Below are positions 9,919 to 18,459 of a DNA stretch of 64,000 nucleotides, in pieces. Below the pieces are notes generated by a model, which saw nothing but the letters and a program-made list of their open reading frames with translations, was not told where the DNA came from and did not search any database. The stretch is from assembly GCF_009935845.1 (NCBI RefSeq), contig NZ_QWEK01000016.1:39655-103654 (forward strand), written 5' to 3'. Every line of letters starts with the position of its first letter. Within the stretch, counting starts at the first letter, position 1. Made by a program: the position numbers and the translations under genes. The stretch comes from Pseudoflavonifractor sp. 524-17. Lineage in GTDB: Bacteria > Bacillota > Clostridia > Oscillospirales > Oscillospiraceae.

Positions 9919-11886
9919 ATGGGCAGGAGTCACCGCACTCCCATGTGGATACTGGCCGGACTGCTTTTCGCCGGTCTTGCCGCTCCGGCGGCCGCCGCCG
10001 GGCCGGACACGCTGACCATTCTATTTACCCACGACACCCACGACCACTGGCTGCCGGCGGCCAATGAGGACGGGAACGGAACCTATGGAGGCTATACCAG
10101 GCTGGCCACCTTGATCAAGCGGGAGCGGGATACCCCCGTCCAGGCCGGGGACGCAACCTCCTACCGCGCCCCCACCGTCACCCTGGACGCAGGCGATTTC
10201 TCCATGGGCTCCCTCTTTCAGACCATTTATTCCACCGACGCGCCGGAGCTGCGGGCCCTGGGGGCCATGGGCTACGACGCGGCCACCCTGGGCAACCACG
10301 AGTTTGACTACCGCGCCGCCGGACTGGCCCAGATGCTCACCGCCGCGGCGGACAGCGGGGACCCACTCCCCGCCCTTGTGGCTGCCAACTACAAGCCCCC
10401 GGAGGAGGACGCCGAGAGCCGGGCTGCCTGGGACCGCTTCGGCGTTGCCGATTATACTATAATCGAGCGCGCCGCCGCCCCGGGAGAGGAGCCGGTGCGG
10501 GTGGCGGTATTCGGCCTTATGGGGGAGGAGGCCGACTCCAACGCCCCCATGTCCGGCATGGACTTCTACCCCGCCGTGGACACCGCCAAGGCGGTGGTGG
10601 CGGAGATCCAGGCAAAGGAGAACCCGGATTTCATCCTCTGCCTCTCCCACAGCGGTACGGATAACGGCAAGGGGGAGGACTACACGCTGGCCAAAGAGGT
10701 GCAGGGCATTGACGTCATCATCTCCGGCCACACCCACACCACTTTGGAGGATCCCATCCGGGTGGGGAACACCCTTATCGTCTCCTGCGGCCCTTATACG
10801 GAAAACCTGGGGCGGCTCACCATCTCCAAGCAGGGAGATGCCCTGGAGGTCCAGGAGTACAAACTGATCCCCGTGGACGATTCCGCGGCGGAGGACCCGG
10901 AGCTGGTCCGGATGGCGGACCAGTTCCAGGCGGCGGTGGAGGACCGCTATCTCAGCCAGTACGGCCTGGGCTTCCGCCAGGTGCTGGCCCACAATCCCTA
11001 CTCCTTTACCCCCATCCGCGCCTTCGCAGACCAGCAGCGGGAGGAGCCCTTGGGCAATCTCATCGCTGATTCCTATGTCTACGCTGTCCAGGAGGCGGAG
11101 GGCGCGGACTACATACCAGTGGACTTCGCCGTGGTGGCGTCGGGAGTCATCCGTGCCTCCTTTGCCCCAGGGGATATCACCACCAGCGACGCCTTCAACG
11201 TCTCTTCTCTGGGGGTAGGGGCGGACGGCACTCCGGGCTATCCCCTCATCTCCGCCTGGATCTACGGCCGGGAGCTGAAGGATGCCTTTGAGGTGGACGC
11301 CTCCGTCACCCCCCTGATGCCCGCCGCCCAGCTCTACGGCGCGGGGATGGAGTGGACCTTCAACCCCCACCGGCTGATCTTCAACAAGGTCACCGGCTGC
11401 GCCCAGGTGCTGCCGGACGGCGCCCGGGCGCCCATTGAGGACGGAAAGCTCTACCGGGTGGTCACCGGGCTGTACTCCGGCCAGATGCTGGGGACGGTAA
11501 ACGGGAAGTCCTTCGGCCTGCTGTCCATCACCCCCCGGGACGCCCAGGGAAACCCCATCGACGATCTGGAGGCCCACATCATCCACAATGCCAACGGCGC
11601 CGAGGTAAAGGAGTGGTACGCCCTGGCCTCCTATCTCCAGTCCATGGGCACCGTGGACCAGCGCTATCAGGCCCCCGAGGGGCGCAAGACGGTACACCCC
11701 TCCTGGAACCCCCTGGAACTGCTCAGAAATCCCAACCGGATTGCCCTCATTCTCTACGCCGCCGTGCTGGCGGCTGTGATCCTCGTGGTCTTTTTGGTCT
11801 GGCGGCTGCGCAGCGGCAGGCGGAAGCGCCGGGTCTACGGTTCCCACAGCCGCAGGAGGCCCGCCCGCCGCCGCTACCGGGGCTGA
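9919..11886 (+). CDS. Exported, membrane-anchored 5'-nucleotidase/cyclic phosphodiesterase
   Basis: A 655-residue surface enzyme of the UshA/CD73 family that should release phosphate from extracellular nucleotides. Residues 1-30 form a signal peptide. The metallophosphatase core follows: HDTHDHW near 37-43, DAGDFSMG near 92, GNHEFD near 121-126 and GHTHT near 271, all metal ligands. The C-terminal nucleotidase domain spans about 355-560. A membrane helix at about 607-629 and an Arg/Lys-rich tail of about 25 residues anchor it. CAGGAGGAAC precedes the start. The membrane anchor replaces the sortase signal found in many Gram-positive homologues. Confidence 0.88.
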   Translation: MGRSHRTPMWILAGLLFAGLAAPAAAAGPDTLTILFTHDTHDHWLPAANEDGNGTYGGYTRLATLIKRERDTPVQAGDATSYRAPTVTLDAGDFSMGSLFQTIYSTDAPELRALGAMGYDAATLGNHEFDYRAAGLAQMLTAAADSGDPLPALVAANYKPPEEDAESRAAWDRFGVADYTIIERAAAPGEEPVRVAVFGLMGEEADSNAPMSGMDFYPAVDTAKAVVAEIQAKENPDFILCLSHSGTDNGKGEDYTLAKEVQGIDVIISGHTHTTLEDPIRVGNTLIVSCGPYTENLGRLTISKQGDALEVQEYKLIPVDDSAAEDPELVRMADQFQAAVEDRYLSQYGLGFRQVLAHNPYSFTPIRAFADQQREEPLGNLIADSYVYAVQEAEGADYIPVDFAVVASGVIRASFAPGDITTSDAFNVSSLGVGADGTPGYPLISAWIYGRELKDAFEVDASVTPLMPAAQLYGAGMEWTFNPHRLIFNKVTGCAQVLPDGARAPIEDGKLYRVVTGLYSGQMLGTVNGKSFGLLSITPRDAQGNPIDDLEAHIIHNANGAEVKEWYALASYLQSMGTVDQRYQAPEGRKTVHPSWNPLELLRNPNRIALILYAAVLAAVILVVFLVWRLRSGRRKRRVYGSHSRRRPARRRYRG

Positions 11887-11908
11887 TTCCACAAGAGGAG
11901 TGTTTCCC

Positions 11909-12679
11909 ATGAGAGAGAACGCCTATGACAACCCAGTCTTCTTTAAACAATACCGCCGGTTTCCCCGATCTGTGGAGGGGCTGTCTGCCGCCGGAGAGTG
12001 GCACGCCCTGCGGGCGCTGCTGCCTGATTTTTCTGGAAAGCGGGTGCTGGATCTGGGCTGCGGCTTCGGCTGGCACTGCCGGTACGCCGCACAGCAGGGA
12101 GCCGCCACCGTGCTGGGGGTGGATCTGTCGGAAAAGATGCTGGCCCAGGCCAGGGCCATGACCGGGGACCCCTGCGTTACTTACCAGCAGGAGGCAATTG
12201 AGGACTGCAGGCCCGCTCCCCGCTCCTTTGACATTGTGCTCAGCTCTTTGGCCTTCCACTACGTAGCCGATATCAGACCGGTGTTTGAAGCGGTTTTTCA
12301 GGCCCTGGTTCCCGGCGGCGCCTTTGTCTTCTCCTGTGAGCATCCGGTCTTTACCGCCCAGGGCAGCCAGCAGTGGCACTGTGACAGCGGCGGCGTCCCC
12401 CTTCACTGGCCGGTGGACCGCTACTTCTCCGAGGGGGCGCGGACCGCCCGGTTTTTAGACTGCGACGTGGTGAAATACCACCGCACCCTGACCACCTATC
12501 TGGACGCCCTCCTGGACGCCGGCTTTCTCTTGAAGCGGCTGGTGGAGCCCAGACCGGATCCCGCCCTTATGGACCTGCCCGGCATGGCCGACGAACTGCG
12601 CCGGCCCATGATGCTCCTTATCTCCGCCCAGACGCCCGGGCTGCAGTACCTTACTAAGGGGCTGGGAGCGGGTTTTTAA
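11909..12679 (+). CDS. SAM-dependent class I methyltransferase
   Basis: A cytosolic enzyme of 256 residues. The SAM-binding motif I is VLDLGCGFGWH (about residues 47-57), followed by an acidic residue at the end of strand 2 in GVDLSEKML and by the FDIVLSSLAFHY motif (about 110). This is the Methyltransf_11 pattern. GAGGAG sits eight bases before ATG 11909; a GTG nine bases earlier is too close to that site. The substrate is unknown. It follows the nucleotidase gene by 22 bases, so it may be co-transcribed, and its stop lies inside a terminator. Confidence 0.85.
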   Translation: MRENAYDNPVFFKQYRRFPRSVEGLSAAGEWHALRALLPDFSGKRVLDLGCGFGWHCRYAAQQGAATVLGVDLSEKMLAQARAMTGDPCVTYQQEAIEDCRPAPRSFDIVLSSLAFHYVADIRPVFEAVFQALVPGGAFVFSCEHPVFTAQGSQQWHCDSGGVPLHWPVDRYFSEGARTARFLDCDVVKYHRTLTTYLDALLDAGFLLKRLVEPRPDPALMDLPGMADELRRPMMLLISAQTPGLQYLTKGLGAGF

Positions 12680-12701
12680 ACCCGCTCCCAGCCCCCATTT
12701 T
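12658..12701 (+). terminator. Terminator overlapping the methyltransferase stop
   Basis: A stem of up to 18 bases (GGGGCTGGGAGCGGGTTT / AAACCCGCTCCCAGCCCC) whose loop holds part of the TAA stop, followed by ATTTTCTATTTTCT. It faces the convergent sigG gene, and the stem may also slow transcription from that side, though the minus-strand tail is not T-rich. Confidence 0.85.
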
Positions 12702-12716
12702 CTATTTTCTCACTGG

Positions 12717-13487
12717 TCACATATTTTTCCGGATCTGCTTCAGGGCGTTTTTCTCCAGCCGGGAGACCTGAGCCTGGGAGATCCCCACCTCGGCGGAGAC
12801 CTCCATCTGGGTGCGGCCCTCAAAAAAGCGGAGATTCAGGATGTGGCGCTCCCGCTCGCTGAGTTGGGCGATAGCCTCCTTGAGAGCGATGTGCTCCAGC
12901 CAGTTCTCGTCGGTGTTCTTAGCGTCCCGCACCTGGTCCATGACACAGATGGTGTCCCCGCCGTCGGAGTACACCGGCTCGAAGAGGGAGACCGGGTCCA
13001 CGATGGCGTCCAGGGCGAAGACCACCTCCTCCCGCTTGATGCCCAGAATTTTGGCCACCTCCTCCACCGTTGGCTCCCGCTGGTGCTCCGCCAGATATTT
13101 CTCCTTGGCCTGGAGAACCTTGTAGGCCGTGTCCCGCATGGAGCGGGACACCCGAACCGCGCTGTTGTCCCGGAGATAACGGCGGATCTCCCCCACGATC
13201 ATCGGCACACCGTAGGTGGAAAAGCGCACGTCCAGGTCGGTGTTGAAATTGTCAATCGCCTTAATCAGGCCGATGCAGCCCACCTGAAACAGGTCGTCGG
13301 CCAGCTCTCCCCGGCCGCTGAATTTTTGAATCACGGACAAAACCAGCCTCAGATTCCCGGCGATCAGCTTTTCCCTGGCGGCGGTGTCCCCGGTTTTGGC
13401 CCTCTTGAGAAGGCCGATGGTCTCCTCGTTTTTCAGCACCTTCAGCTTTGCCGTGTTGACGCCGCAGATCTCCACTTTTCCCTGCAT
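12717..13487 (-). CDS. sigG: Sporulation sigma factor SigG
   Basis: A 256-residue sigma-70-family factor that directs late forespore transcription. It matches the SigG layout: N-terminal KVEICGVNTAKL (the anti-sigma contact region, very characteristic), region 2 with NLRLVLSVIQKF, DDLFQVGCIGLIKAIDNF and FSTYGVPMIVGEIRRYLRD, region 3, and region 4 with the helix-turn-helix TQMEVSAEVGISQAQVSRLE. GGGAGG precedes the ATG. In many Firmicutes sigG follows spoIIGA-sigE; here it stands alone, with a lipase-like gene upstream on the same strand. This gene is the strongest evidence that the host sporulates. Confidence 0.95.
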   Translation of the reverse strand: MQGKVEICGVNTAKLKVLKNEETIGLLKRAKTGDTAAREKLIAGNLRLVLSVIQKFSGRGELADDLFQVGCIGLIKAIDNFNTDLDVRFSTYGVPMIVGEIRRYLRDNSAVRVSRSMRDTAYKVLQAKEKYLAEHQREPTVEEVAKILGIKREEVVFALDAIVDPVSLFEPVYSDGGDTICVMDQVRDAKNTDENWLEHIALKEAIAQLSERERHILNLRFFEGRTQMEVSAEVGISQAQVSRLEKNALKQIRKNM

Positions 13488-13519
13488 AAAAGCGCCTCCC
13501 GCGAATAAGGATTTGCTTT

Positions 13520-13548
13520 CAGTATTTCCCAGGCGCCTGGATTCATAC
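13520..13548 (-). promoter_or_regulatory. Possible sigma-F/sigma-G promoter of sigG
   Basis: On the minus strand, GTATG then 17 bases then AATACTG resembles the forespore pattern (GMATR, about 18 bases, CATWHTA) at four of five and five of seven positions. The spacer holds a perfect palindrome CCAGGCGCCTGG (13529-13540). Known sigG genes are read by sigma-F and sigma-G, which makes this plausible but weakly supported. Confidence 0.3.
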
Positions 13549-13614
13549 TTCCGGGACAGGGGAGATATTTTTTATCATTCGACGCCTTTCGATGGACTTC
13601 CGCCGGGCAAAAGC

Positions 13615-13648
13615 AAAAAATGGCCCCAGGATTGCCCCTGTGGCCATT
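13615..13648 (-). terminator. Terminator after the alpha/beta hydrolase gene
   Basis: A 12-base stem with one mismatch (AATGGCCCCAGG / CCTGTGGCCATT) preceded on the plus strand by six A, that is, a T-run on the minus strand. It ends the transcript of the hydrolase 50 bases past its stop codon. Confidence 0.8.
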
Positions 13649-13697
13649 CCGGAACCGGGTGTATTTCCTGACGCGGCGCAGGGATTACGCACTGCCC

Positions 13698-14651
13698 TCA
13701 GAACTGCTCCAGCAGAAAGCGGCCGATGCTCTCCATGGCCTCCCCCGCCCGCCTGATGGGGAACATCTGAAACACATGCCACATGTCCCGCCACACCTCC
13801 AGGCGGCAGGGAATCCCCGCGGACACCAGCCGGTCCCGCAGGCGCACCGAGTCAGACAGGAGAATCTCATGGGTGCCGGCCTGGATCAGCACCGGCGGGA
13901 AGCCGGAGAAATCGCCGAACAGGGGGGACAGGCCGGGATCGCTCCAGTCCGCGCCCCCGGCGTAGGCCTCCCGCACCGCATAGATATACTCCAGGGTCAA
14001 GGAGGGATCCAGCCCCGCCCGCTCCCGGTAGGAGCGCCCGCTGGCCGTCATATCCGTCCAGGGGGACATGAGGATCAGCGCGGCGGGAAGCCGCCGCCCC
14101 GCCGCCTTCAGCCGGTGGGTCAGCACCAGGGCCAGATTGCCCCCCGCCGAGTCCCCGGCCACCACAATGTCCCGGGCTCCGTAACCCAGGTACATCAGGT
14201 AATCCCATGCCTTCAGCGCATCCTCTACCGCGGCGGGGTAGGGATGCTCCGGGGCCAGGCGGTACTCGAAGGAGAGCACCTCGTACCCCGTCACATTGGA
14301 CAGCTTGGAGGCAATGGGCCTGGAATAGCCCAGATTGCCGCTGGTGTAGCCGCCGCCGTGGCAGTACAAAATGGCATGCTTGCGGTCGTGTCCCCGGTTG
14401 GGCCGGGCCCAGGCGGCGTCCATTCCCTCCAGGTTAAAGGGCTCCCAGCGGACGCCGGCGATGGGGGCAATGAGACGGCCCAGCACCTCCTGCCCCCTGC
14501 GCTGGCGCTCCAGATCCTCCGGCGCCATAGATTCCGGCGAGGCGGCGGTATGGACGGCCTTCAGGGCTTTCATTATGGGCGCGAGACGGCGGGACTCCGC
14601 CCGGCGGCGGCCGTCCTCCCCGGACCGTTTCTGCTTGGGACTGTGTTCCAT
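13698..14651 (-). CDS. HSL-family alpha/beta hydrolase (esterase/lipase)
   Basis: About 317 residues with the hormone-sensitive-lipase signature: the oxyanion-hole motif HGGGY, then the nucleophile elbow GDSAGG with the catalytic Ser, and late Asp and His residues (AGTHEILLSDSVRLRDRL; DMWHVFQ) that can complete the triad. No signal peptide is seen, so it is likely cytosolic. AAAGGAG precedes ATG 14651; the frame opens 42 residues earlier without support. It diverges from an acyltransferase-like gene and a membrane protein, which together suggest short-chain ester or acyl metabolism. Confidence 0.85.
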   Translation of the reverse strand: MEHSPKQKRSGEDGRRRAESRRLAPIMKALKAVHTAASPESMAPEDLERQRRGQEVLGRLIAPIAGVRWEPFNLEGMDAAWARPNRGHDRKHAILYCHGGGYTSGNLGYSRPIASKLSNVTGYEVLSFEYRLAPEHPYPAAVEDALKAWDYLMYLGYGARDIVVAGDSAGGNLALVLTHRLKAAGRRLPAALILMSPWTDMTASGRSYRERAGLDPSLTLEYIYAVREAYAGGADWSDPGLSPLFGDFSGFPPVLIQAGTHEILLSDSVRLRDRLVSAGIPCRLEVWRDMWHVFQMFPIRRAGEAMESIGRFLLEQF

Positions 14652-14817
14652 AGACCCCTTCTCCTTTGCCTTTCTTCCGCAGCGCATGGGCTGCTCCTTC
14701 AATGCCACGCTCATCTTACCCCCCGCAAGCTGGAATGTCAATAAGCTCCCTCGTTTCTCCTCCCGCGGCAGCCGCAAACAGACACGGCAGGTGCGCCGCC
14801 CTCCGCCGTTTCCCTTG

Positions 14818-14844
14818 TAGTTTACAGAAAAGGGTGCTAAACTA
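14818..14844. promoter_or_regulatory. Inverted repeat in the divergent hydrolase/acyltransferase region
   Basis: Perfect seven-base arms TAGTTTA (14818-14824) and TAAACTA (14838-14844) 13 bases apart, ending 20 bases before the acyltransferase start. The right arm overlaps a possible -10 (TAAACT), so a bound regulator could block transcription. No regulator gene is adjacent. Confidence 0.35.
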
Positions 14845-14864
14845 TGGCTACAGGAGGCGGTGCT

Positions 14865-16157
14865 ATGTCAAAAAAGAATGCAGCTCCCCCGCAAAAGGAA
14901 TGGTTCCCCCTGGACAACGCCGGCGTCCTGTACTCCGCGCTTCAGAAGGAGGACTACTCCGCCATCTACCGTTTTTCCGCGGTAATGGACGCCCCGGTGG
15001 ATCCGGCGGCTCTCCAGCGGGCGGTAGCGCAAACCATGCCCCGGTTTCCCGGCTTTGGGGTGCGCATCAAGCGGGGGGCCTTTTGGTACTACTTTGAACC
15101 CAACCACGCCCCCGGGCCCTTTGTGAAGCGGGATATCTCCAACCCCTGCCAGCCTGTGCGCTTCAAGGAGGACAACGGGTGGCTGGTGCGGTTTTACTAC
15201 TACGAGGCCCGGATCTCCCTGGAGGTCTTTCACGCCCTGTCCGACGGGGCGGGGGCGCTGGTCTTTTTCCGCACACTGCTTGCGGTCTACCTCCGGGAGC
15301 TGGGTCACGACGTGCCCAGCGAGGGGGGCGTGCTGGATGTGGACGAGCCCCCCCAACCAGAGGAGCTGGAGGACGCCTACGCCCGGTACGCCGGGAAAAA
15401 GGTACTGCGCAGCCCCATTCCCCCCAGAGCTTTCCAAAACACCGGGACGCCGGAGCCCTTTTATACTCTCAACGTCACCATGGGGTTTCTTCCGGTGGAT
15501 CAGCTAAAGGCAAAAGCCAAATCCTATGGCGTGTCTATAACGGAATATTTAACAGGAGTTCTACTAAAAGTTATAATAGACAACCAGGAGCGGCAGCGGC
15601 CTCTCCGGCCCAAGCCGGTGGCTCTGGCCATCCCGATCAATCTGCGGCCCTGGTTCCCGTCAAAAACCCTGCGCAACTTTATCCTCACCGTGCGGCCCTG
15701 CATCGACCCCACCTTGGGGCGCTACACCTTTCCCGAGCTGCTGGCCCAGGTCCATCACTTTATGCGCCTGCACATCAACCGGCAGGAGATGCAGGCGCTG
15801 CTCACCGGAAACGTCCGGTTCCAGACCAACCCTGTCCTCCAAGCCATCCCCATCTGGGTGAAAAATCCCATCATGGCCCTGAGCTACCTTGTGGCCGGCA
15901 CATGGCCCTACTCCGGCACCTACACCAACCCCGGCGCCTTTTCCGTGCCCCCGGCCATGGCCCCTCACATCCGGCGCATGGAGGTCATTTTGGGACAGGC
16001 CACCAACCCCCGGGTCCACTGCGCCTCCATCAGCTACGGCAATCAAATGGAGATCACCTTCGCCGGCACGCTGAAGGAGACGGACACCGAGCGGGACTTC
16101 TTCCGCTTTCTGGTCCGGGAGGGCATTCCCGTCAGGGTGGAGAGCAACCGGATCTGA
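14865..16157 (+). CDS. Condensation/acyltransferase-superfamily protein
   Basis: A 430-residue protein with the HALSDGAGA motif near residue 121, the H-x-x-x-D-G active site of CoA-dependent acyltransferases, alcohol O-acetyltransferases and peptide-synthetase condensation domains. The opening WFPLDNAGVLYSA is common in this stand-alone family. It probably transfers an acyl group to an alcohol or amine; the substrate is unknown. AGGAGG precedes ATG 14865, so I prefer it over the ATG seven codons earlier. A zinc-ribbon membrane protein follows after 42 bases. Confidence 0.75.
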   Translation: MSKKNAAPPQKEWFPLDNAGVLYSALQKEDYSAIYRFSAVMDAPVDPAALQRAVAQTMPRFPGFGVRIKRGAFWYYFEPNHAPGPFVKRDISNPCQPVRFKEDNGWLVRFYYYEARISLEVFHALSDGAGALVFFRTLLAVYLRELGHDVPSEGGVLDVDEPPQPEELEDAYARYAGKKVLRSPIPPRAFQNTGTPEPFYTLNVTMGFLPVDQLKAKAKSYGVSITEYLTGVLLKVIIDNQERQRPLRPKPVALAIPINLRPWFPSKTLRNFILTVRPCIDPTLGRYTFPELLAQVHHFMRLHINRQEMQALLTGNVRFQTNPVLQAIPIWVKNPIMALSYLVAGTWPYSGTYTNPGAFSVPPAMAPHIRRMEVILGQATNPRVHCASISYGNQMEITFAGTLKETDTERDFFRFLVREGIPVRVESNRI

Positions 16158-16199
16158 GCCTCAAAACCGGCTATTTCACCACAAAAGAGGAGGAATTTC

Positions 16200-16904
16200 A
16201 TGTCCTACTGCGTTAACTGCGGAGTGGAGCTGGATAAAACCGCGTCCGCCTGTCCGCTGTGCCATACCCCGGTCCGCAATCCCAACCAGCCGGTAGACCG
16301 CACCTCCCCGCCCCCCTTCCCTGCGGAGCGGGGGGAGGTGGCGCCGGTGTCCAAGCGGGAGCTGGCCCTGCTGCTCACCGCCATGCTGGCCTGTGTGGCG
16401 GTATGCTGCGCGGTGCTCAACCTCTTCCTCCCCGCCAAGCGGATTTGGTCGCTGTACATCATCGGGGCGGTGCTGATGCTGTGGCTGTGGCTGGTGCCTC
16501 CCCTGCTGGCCCGGGGAATGCCCCTGCTGCTGCGTCTGGGGATCGACACCACCGCCATCGCGGTCTACGTCCTGCTCATCGCCATCGACCTGGACGGCGC
16601 CGGCTGGTACCGTGCCCTGGCGCTGCCCATTATTCTCACTGGCGGAGCCTGCGCCCTCTTCCTTGGACTGACTCTGGGCATATCCAAGCGATCCATCCTC
16701 ACCTCCGTGACGCTGATTCTGGGGACCACCGGCGTCTTTCTCCTGGGGGTGGAGTTCTTCGTGGATCGGTTCTGCACCGGTACCTGGGACCCGGGCTGGT
16801 CGCTGGTGGTAATGACCATCTGTGCCGCCCTCATCATCCCCCTGCTGGTGGTGCGGCGGGTGCCCTCCCTCCGGGAGGAGGCCCGGCGCAGGTTTCACAT
16901 GTGA
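16200..16904 (+). CDS. Zinc-ribbon membrane protein (DUF6320-like)
   Basis: A 234-residue protein with an N-terminal zinc ribbon (CVNCG at 4-8 and CPLCHTP at 18-24) followed by a proline-rich linker and about six membrane helices (about residues 57-220). It resembles membrane proteins often annotated DUF6320 that sit beside alcohol acetyltransferase-like genes; this family link is from memory. GAGGAGGAATTTC precedes the start. It is probably co-transcribed with the acyltransferase. No enzymatic motif is seen in the membrane part. Confidence 0.65.
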   Translation: MSYCVNCGVELDKTASACPLCHTPVRNPNQPVDRTSPPPFPAERGEVAPVSKRELALLLTAMLACVAVCCAVLNLFLPAKRIWSLYIIGAVLMLWLWLVPPLLARGMPLLLRLGIDTTAIAVYVLLIAIDLDGAGWYRALALPIILTGGACALFLGLTLGISKRSILTSVTLILGTTGVFLLGVEFFVDRFCTGTWDPGWSLVVMTICAALIIPLLVVRRVPSLREEARRRFHM

Positions 16905-16999
16905 CCCACCGCTATCCCCCGCCGCCACAGCAGCATATTGTCCTCAAACACCGCCTCCAGACGGCCGGCGTCCTTCAGCCAGGAGAGGCGGGCGCACGC

Positions 17000-17038
17000 A
17001 GCAGGGGCGCATGGATTCACCATCCACACGCCCCTGCT
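17000..17038. terminator. Terminator-like inverted repeat
   Basis: Perfect 10-base arms AGCAGGGGCG / CGCCCCTGCT around a 19-base spacer, between two convergent genes. There is no T-run, so termination is only inferred from position. Confidence 0.4.
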
Positions 17039-17052
17039 ATGCACACCCGCGG

Positions 17053-17613
17053 TTACGCGGTGAGCGACAGATTTTTGCCCTTTGTCTCCTCCTGGGGGAT
17101 GCCGATCTGGAACAGAGACGCCCGGTCGTCGTTCTGGGTCACTGTGCGGGTGGTGCCGCCGGAGACATAGACCCGTCCGCACTCGGGACAGATGGCGGTG
17201 TGGTAGGTGACGCTTTGGGAGACCACCTTCCGCTCCTCCCGCAGGGCCTTTTGCTGGTTGCGCACCACATGCTCCATCTCGTGGGCCCGGACCATGCTGG
17301 CCGCCTCCTCCGGCGACAGCCGGGTGGGCGTCTTGAAGGACACCCCCGGGTCGCTGGATCCGTCCTGATACTTCCGGTTCTTGCAGGTCTCGCACTCCCC
17401 GGTGTCCCGGCCCTGCAGGTCATTGCGCAGGCCGTCCTGACCTTCTGCCTCTGCCGCGCCGGTCACCGGCGGCACAGCCGAGTCCGCGGACAGCGCCGGC
17501 ACATCCCCAGGCCGCTCTCCCTGAGCAGCCTCGGCCCGTCCAGCCCCGCCTGCGCGGGAAAGGGAGGACCAATAGGACGGATATCCCCCATAGCCGCTGA
17601 TCAATGGCAGCAT
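17053..17613 (-). CDS. Putative zinc metallopeptidase-like protein with HEMEH motif
   Basis: A 186-residue protein that I do not recognise with certainty. Residues 1-70 are Gly/Ala/Pro-rich and probably disordered. C74-x-x-C77 and C142-x-x-C145 could hold a zinc. HEMEH at 111-115 fits the zinc-protease signature HEXXH. The order VRAHE..H, then a Tyr-rich strand, then G-R-V-Y-V-S-G-G resembles the SprA-related family, where the corresponding stretch is G-P-D-G-x-x-Y-x-V-G-G. No signal peptide is visible. AGGAGG before ATG 17613 sets the start, and a good promoter lies just upstream. Function unknown. Confidence 0.7.
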   Translation of the reverse strand: MLPLISGYGGYPSYWSSLSRAGGAGRAEAAQGERPGDVPALSADSAVPPVTGAAEAEGQDGLRNDLQGRDTGECETCKNRKYQDGSSDPGVSFKTPTRLSPEEAASMVRAHEMEHVVRNQQKALREERKVVSQSVTYHTAICPECGRVYVSGGTTRTVTQNDDRASLFQIGIPQEETKGKNLSLTA

Positions 17614-17647
17614 ACATATTCCCTCCTCTCCTGATTTTGTCTCTCTT

Positions 17648-17676
17648 ATTATAGCCAAAAAATCCCCGCCGCGCAA
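17648..17676 (-). promoter_or_regulatory. Sigma-A-type promoter of the HEMEH protein gene
   Basis: On the minus strand, TTGCGC (17671-17676), a 17-base spacer and a perfect TATAAT (17648-17653), 35 bases before the start codon. Confidence 0.65.
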
Positions 17677-17687
17677 GATGCACACGG

Positions 17688-17724
17688 CAAAACAGGCGCC
17701 GCTGAATTCCTCAGCGCCGCCTGT
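17688..17724 (-). terminator. Terminator of the infC-rpmI-rplT operon
   Basis: A 14-base stem with one mismatch (ACAGGCGCCGCTGA / TCAGCGCCGCCTGT) with an A-run on its left, that is, TTTT on the minus strand. It lies 22 bases past the rplT stop. Confidence 0.85.
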
Positions 17725-17746
17725 CTGTAATATGGGTTTGTTCCGG

Positions 17747-18103
17747 TTACGCCAGCTTACTCTTGGCCAGGTCGGTGAGCTGGGTGAACGCGGCCTTGTC
17801 GTGGATGGCCAGCTCGGAGAGCATCTTGCGGTTAATCTCCACGCCCGCCTTCTTCAGGCCGTTCATAAAGGTGGAGTAGTTCATTCCGTTCTGCTTGCAG
17901 CCGGCGGAGATGCGGGCGATCCACAGCTGACGGAAGTCGCGCTTCTTCAGCCGGCGGCCGGTGTAGGCGTAGGTCAGGGACTTCATGACCTGCTCTTTCG
18001 CCATCTTGAAGTGCTTGGACTTAGCGCCAAAGTAGCCCTTGGCCAGCTTCAGGGTTTTATTTCTTCTCTTGCGCGTCATCATCGCGCCTTTCACTCTAGC
18101 CAT
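17747..18103 (-). CDS. rplT: Ribosomal protein L20
   Basis: A 118-residue component of the large subunit, needed for early 50S assembly. The start [19 protein letters not shown] and the block [16 protein letters not shown] are diagnostic, and the length is normal. It is the last gene of the infC-rpmI-rplT operon. In Bacilli excess L20 represses this operon through its leader. Confidence 0.98.
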   Translation of the reverse strand: MARVKGAMMTRKRRNKTLKLAKGYFGAKSKHFKMAKEQVMKSLTYAYTGRRLKKRDFRQLWIARISAGCKQNGMNYSTFMNGLKKAGVEINRKMLSELAIHDKAAFTQLTDLAKSKLA

Positions 18104-18140
18104 TGTCGGTTAGCCTCCTATATCAATGAGTAAAATTCGG

Positions 18141-18344
18141 TTATTTGTAGGGAATCATGCGCTTGATGGCGGGCTCGTTGGTCTTGTCCGCATAGGCGCC
18201 GGCGCGGAGGCCCCGCTTGATCTTGGTGGTCTTTCCGTGGCCGTTGAGCAGGTGGCGCTTGTTAGCGTGGGCGCGCTTGACCTTGCCGGTCTTGGTGAGG
18301 TTGAATCTCTTCTTCGCGCCGCTGTGGGTTTTCAGCTTAGGCAT
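18141..18344 (-). CDS. rpmI: Ribosomal protein L35
   Basis: A 67-residue basic protein of the large subunit. [17 protein letters not shown] at the N-terminus and [13 protein letters not shown] in the middle are typical. It lies between infC and rplT in the conserved order, with AAGGAGATACTACC before its ATG. Confidence 0.97.
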   Translation of the reverse strand: MPKLKTHSGAKKRFNLTKTGKVKRAHANKRHLLNGHGKTTKIKRGLRAGAYADKTNEPAIKRMIPYK

Positions 18345-18459
18345 GGTAGTATCTCCTTTACGTTACAATGTGGGTACCCCGGGTCCTTGTAGTCCCGGAT
18401 GCCGGCGGCGTGCCGGCGCCTCAGCCCGTCGAAACAGTCTTTTCGCCCGGCTGAACTTC

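Noticed and set aside
10021..11910. 629-residue minus-strand frame opposite the 5'-nucleotidase
   Set aside because: Antisense shadow of a gene with clear catalytic motifs; Gly/His/Val-rich composition and no start signal.
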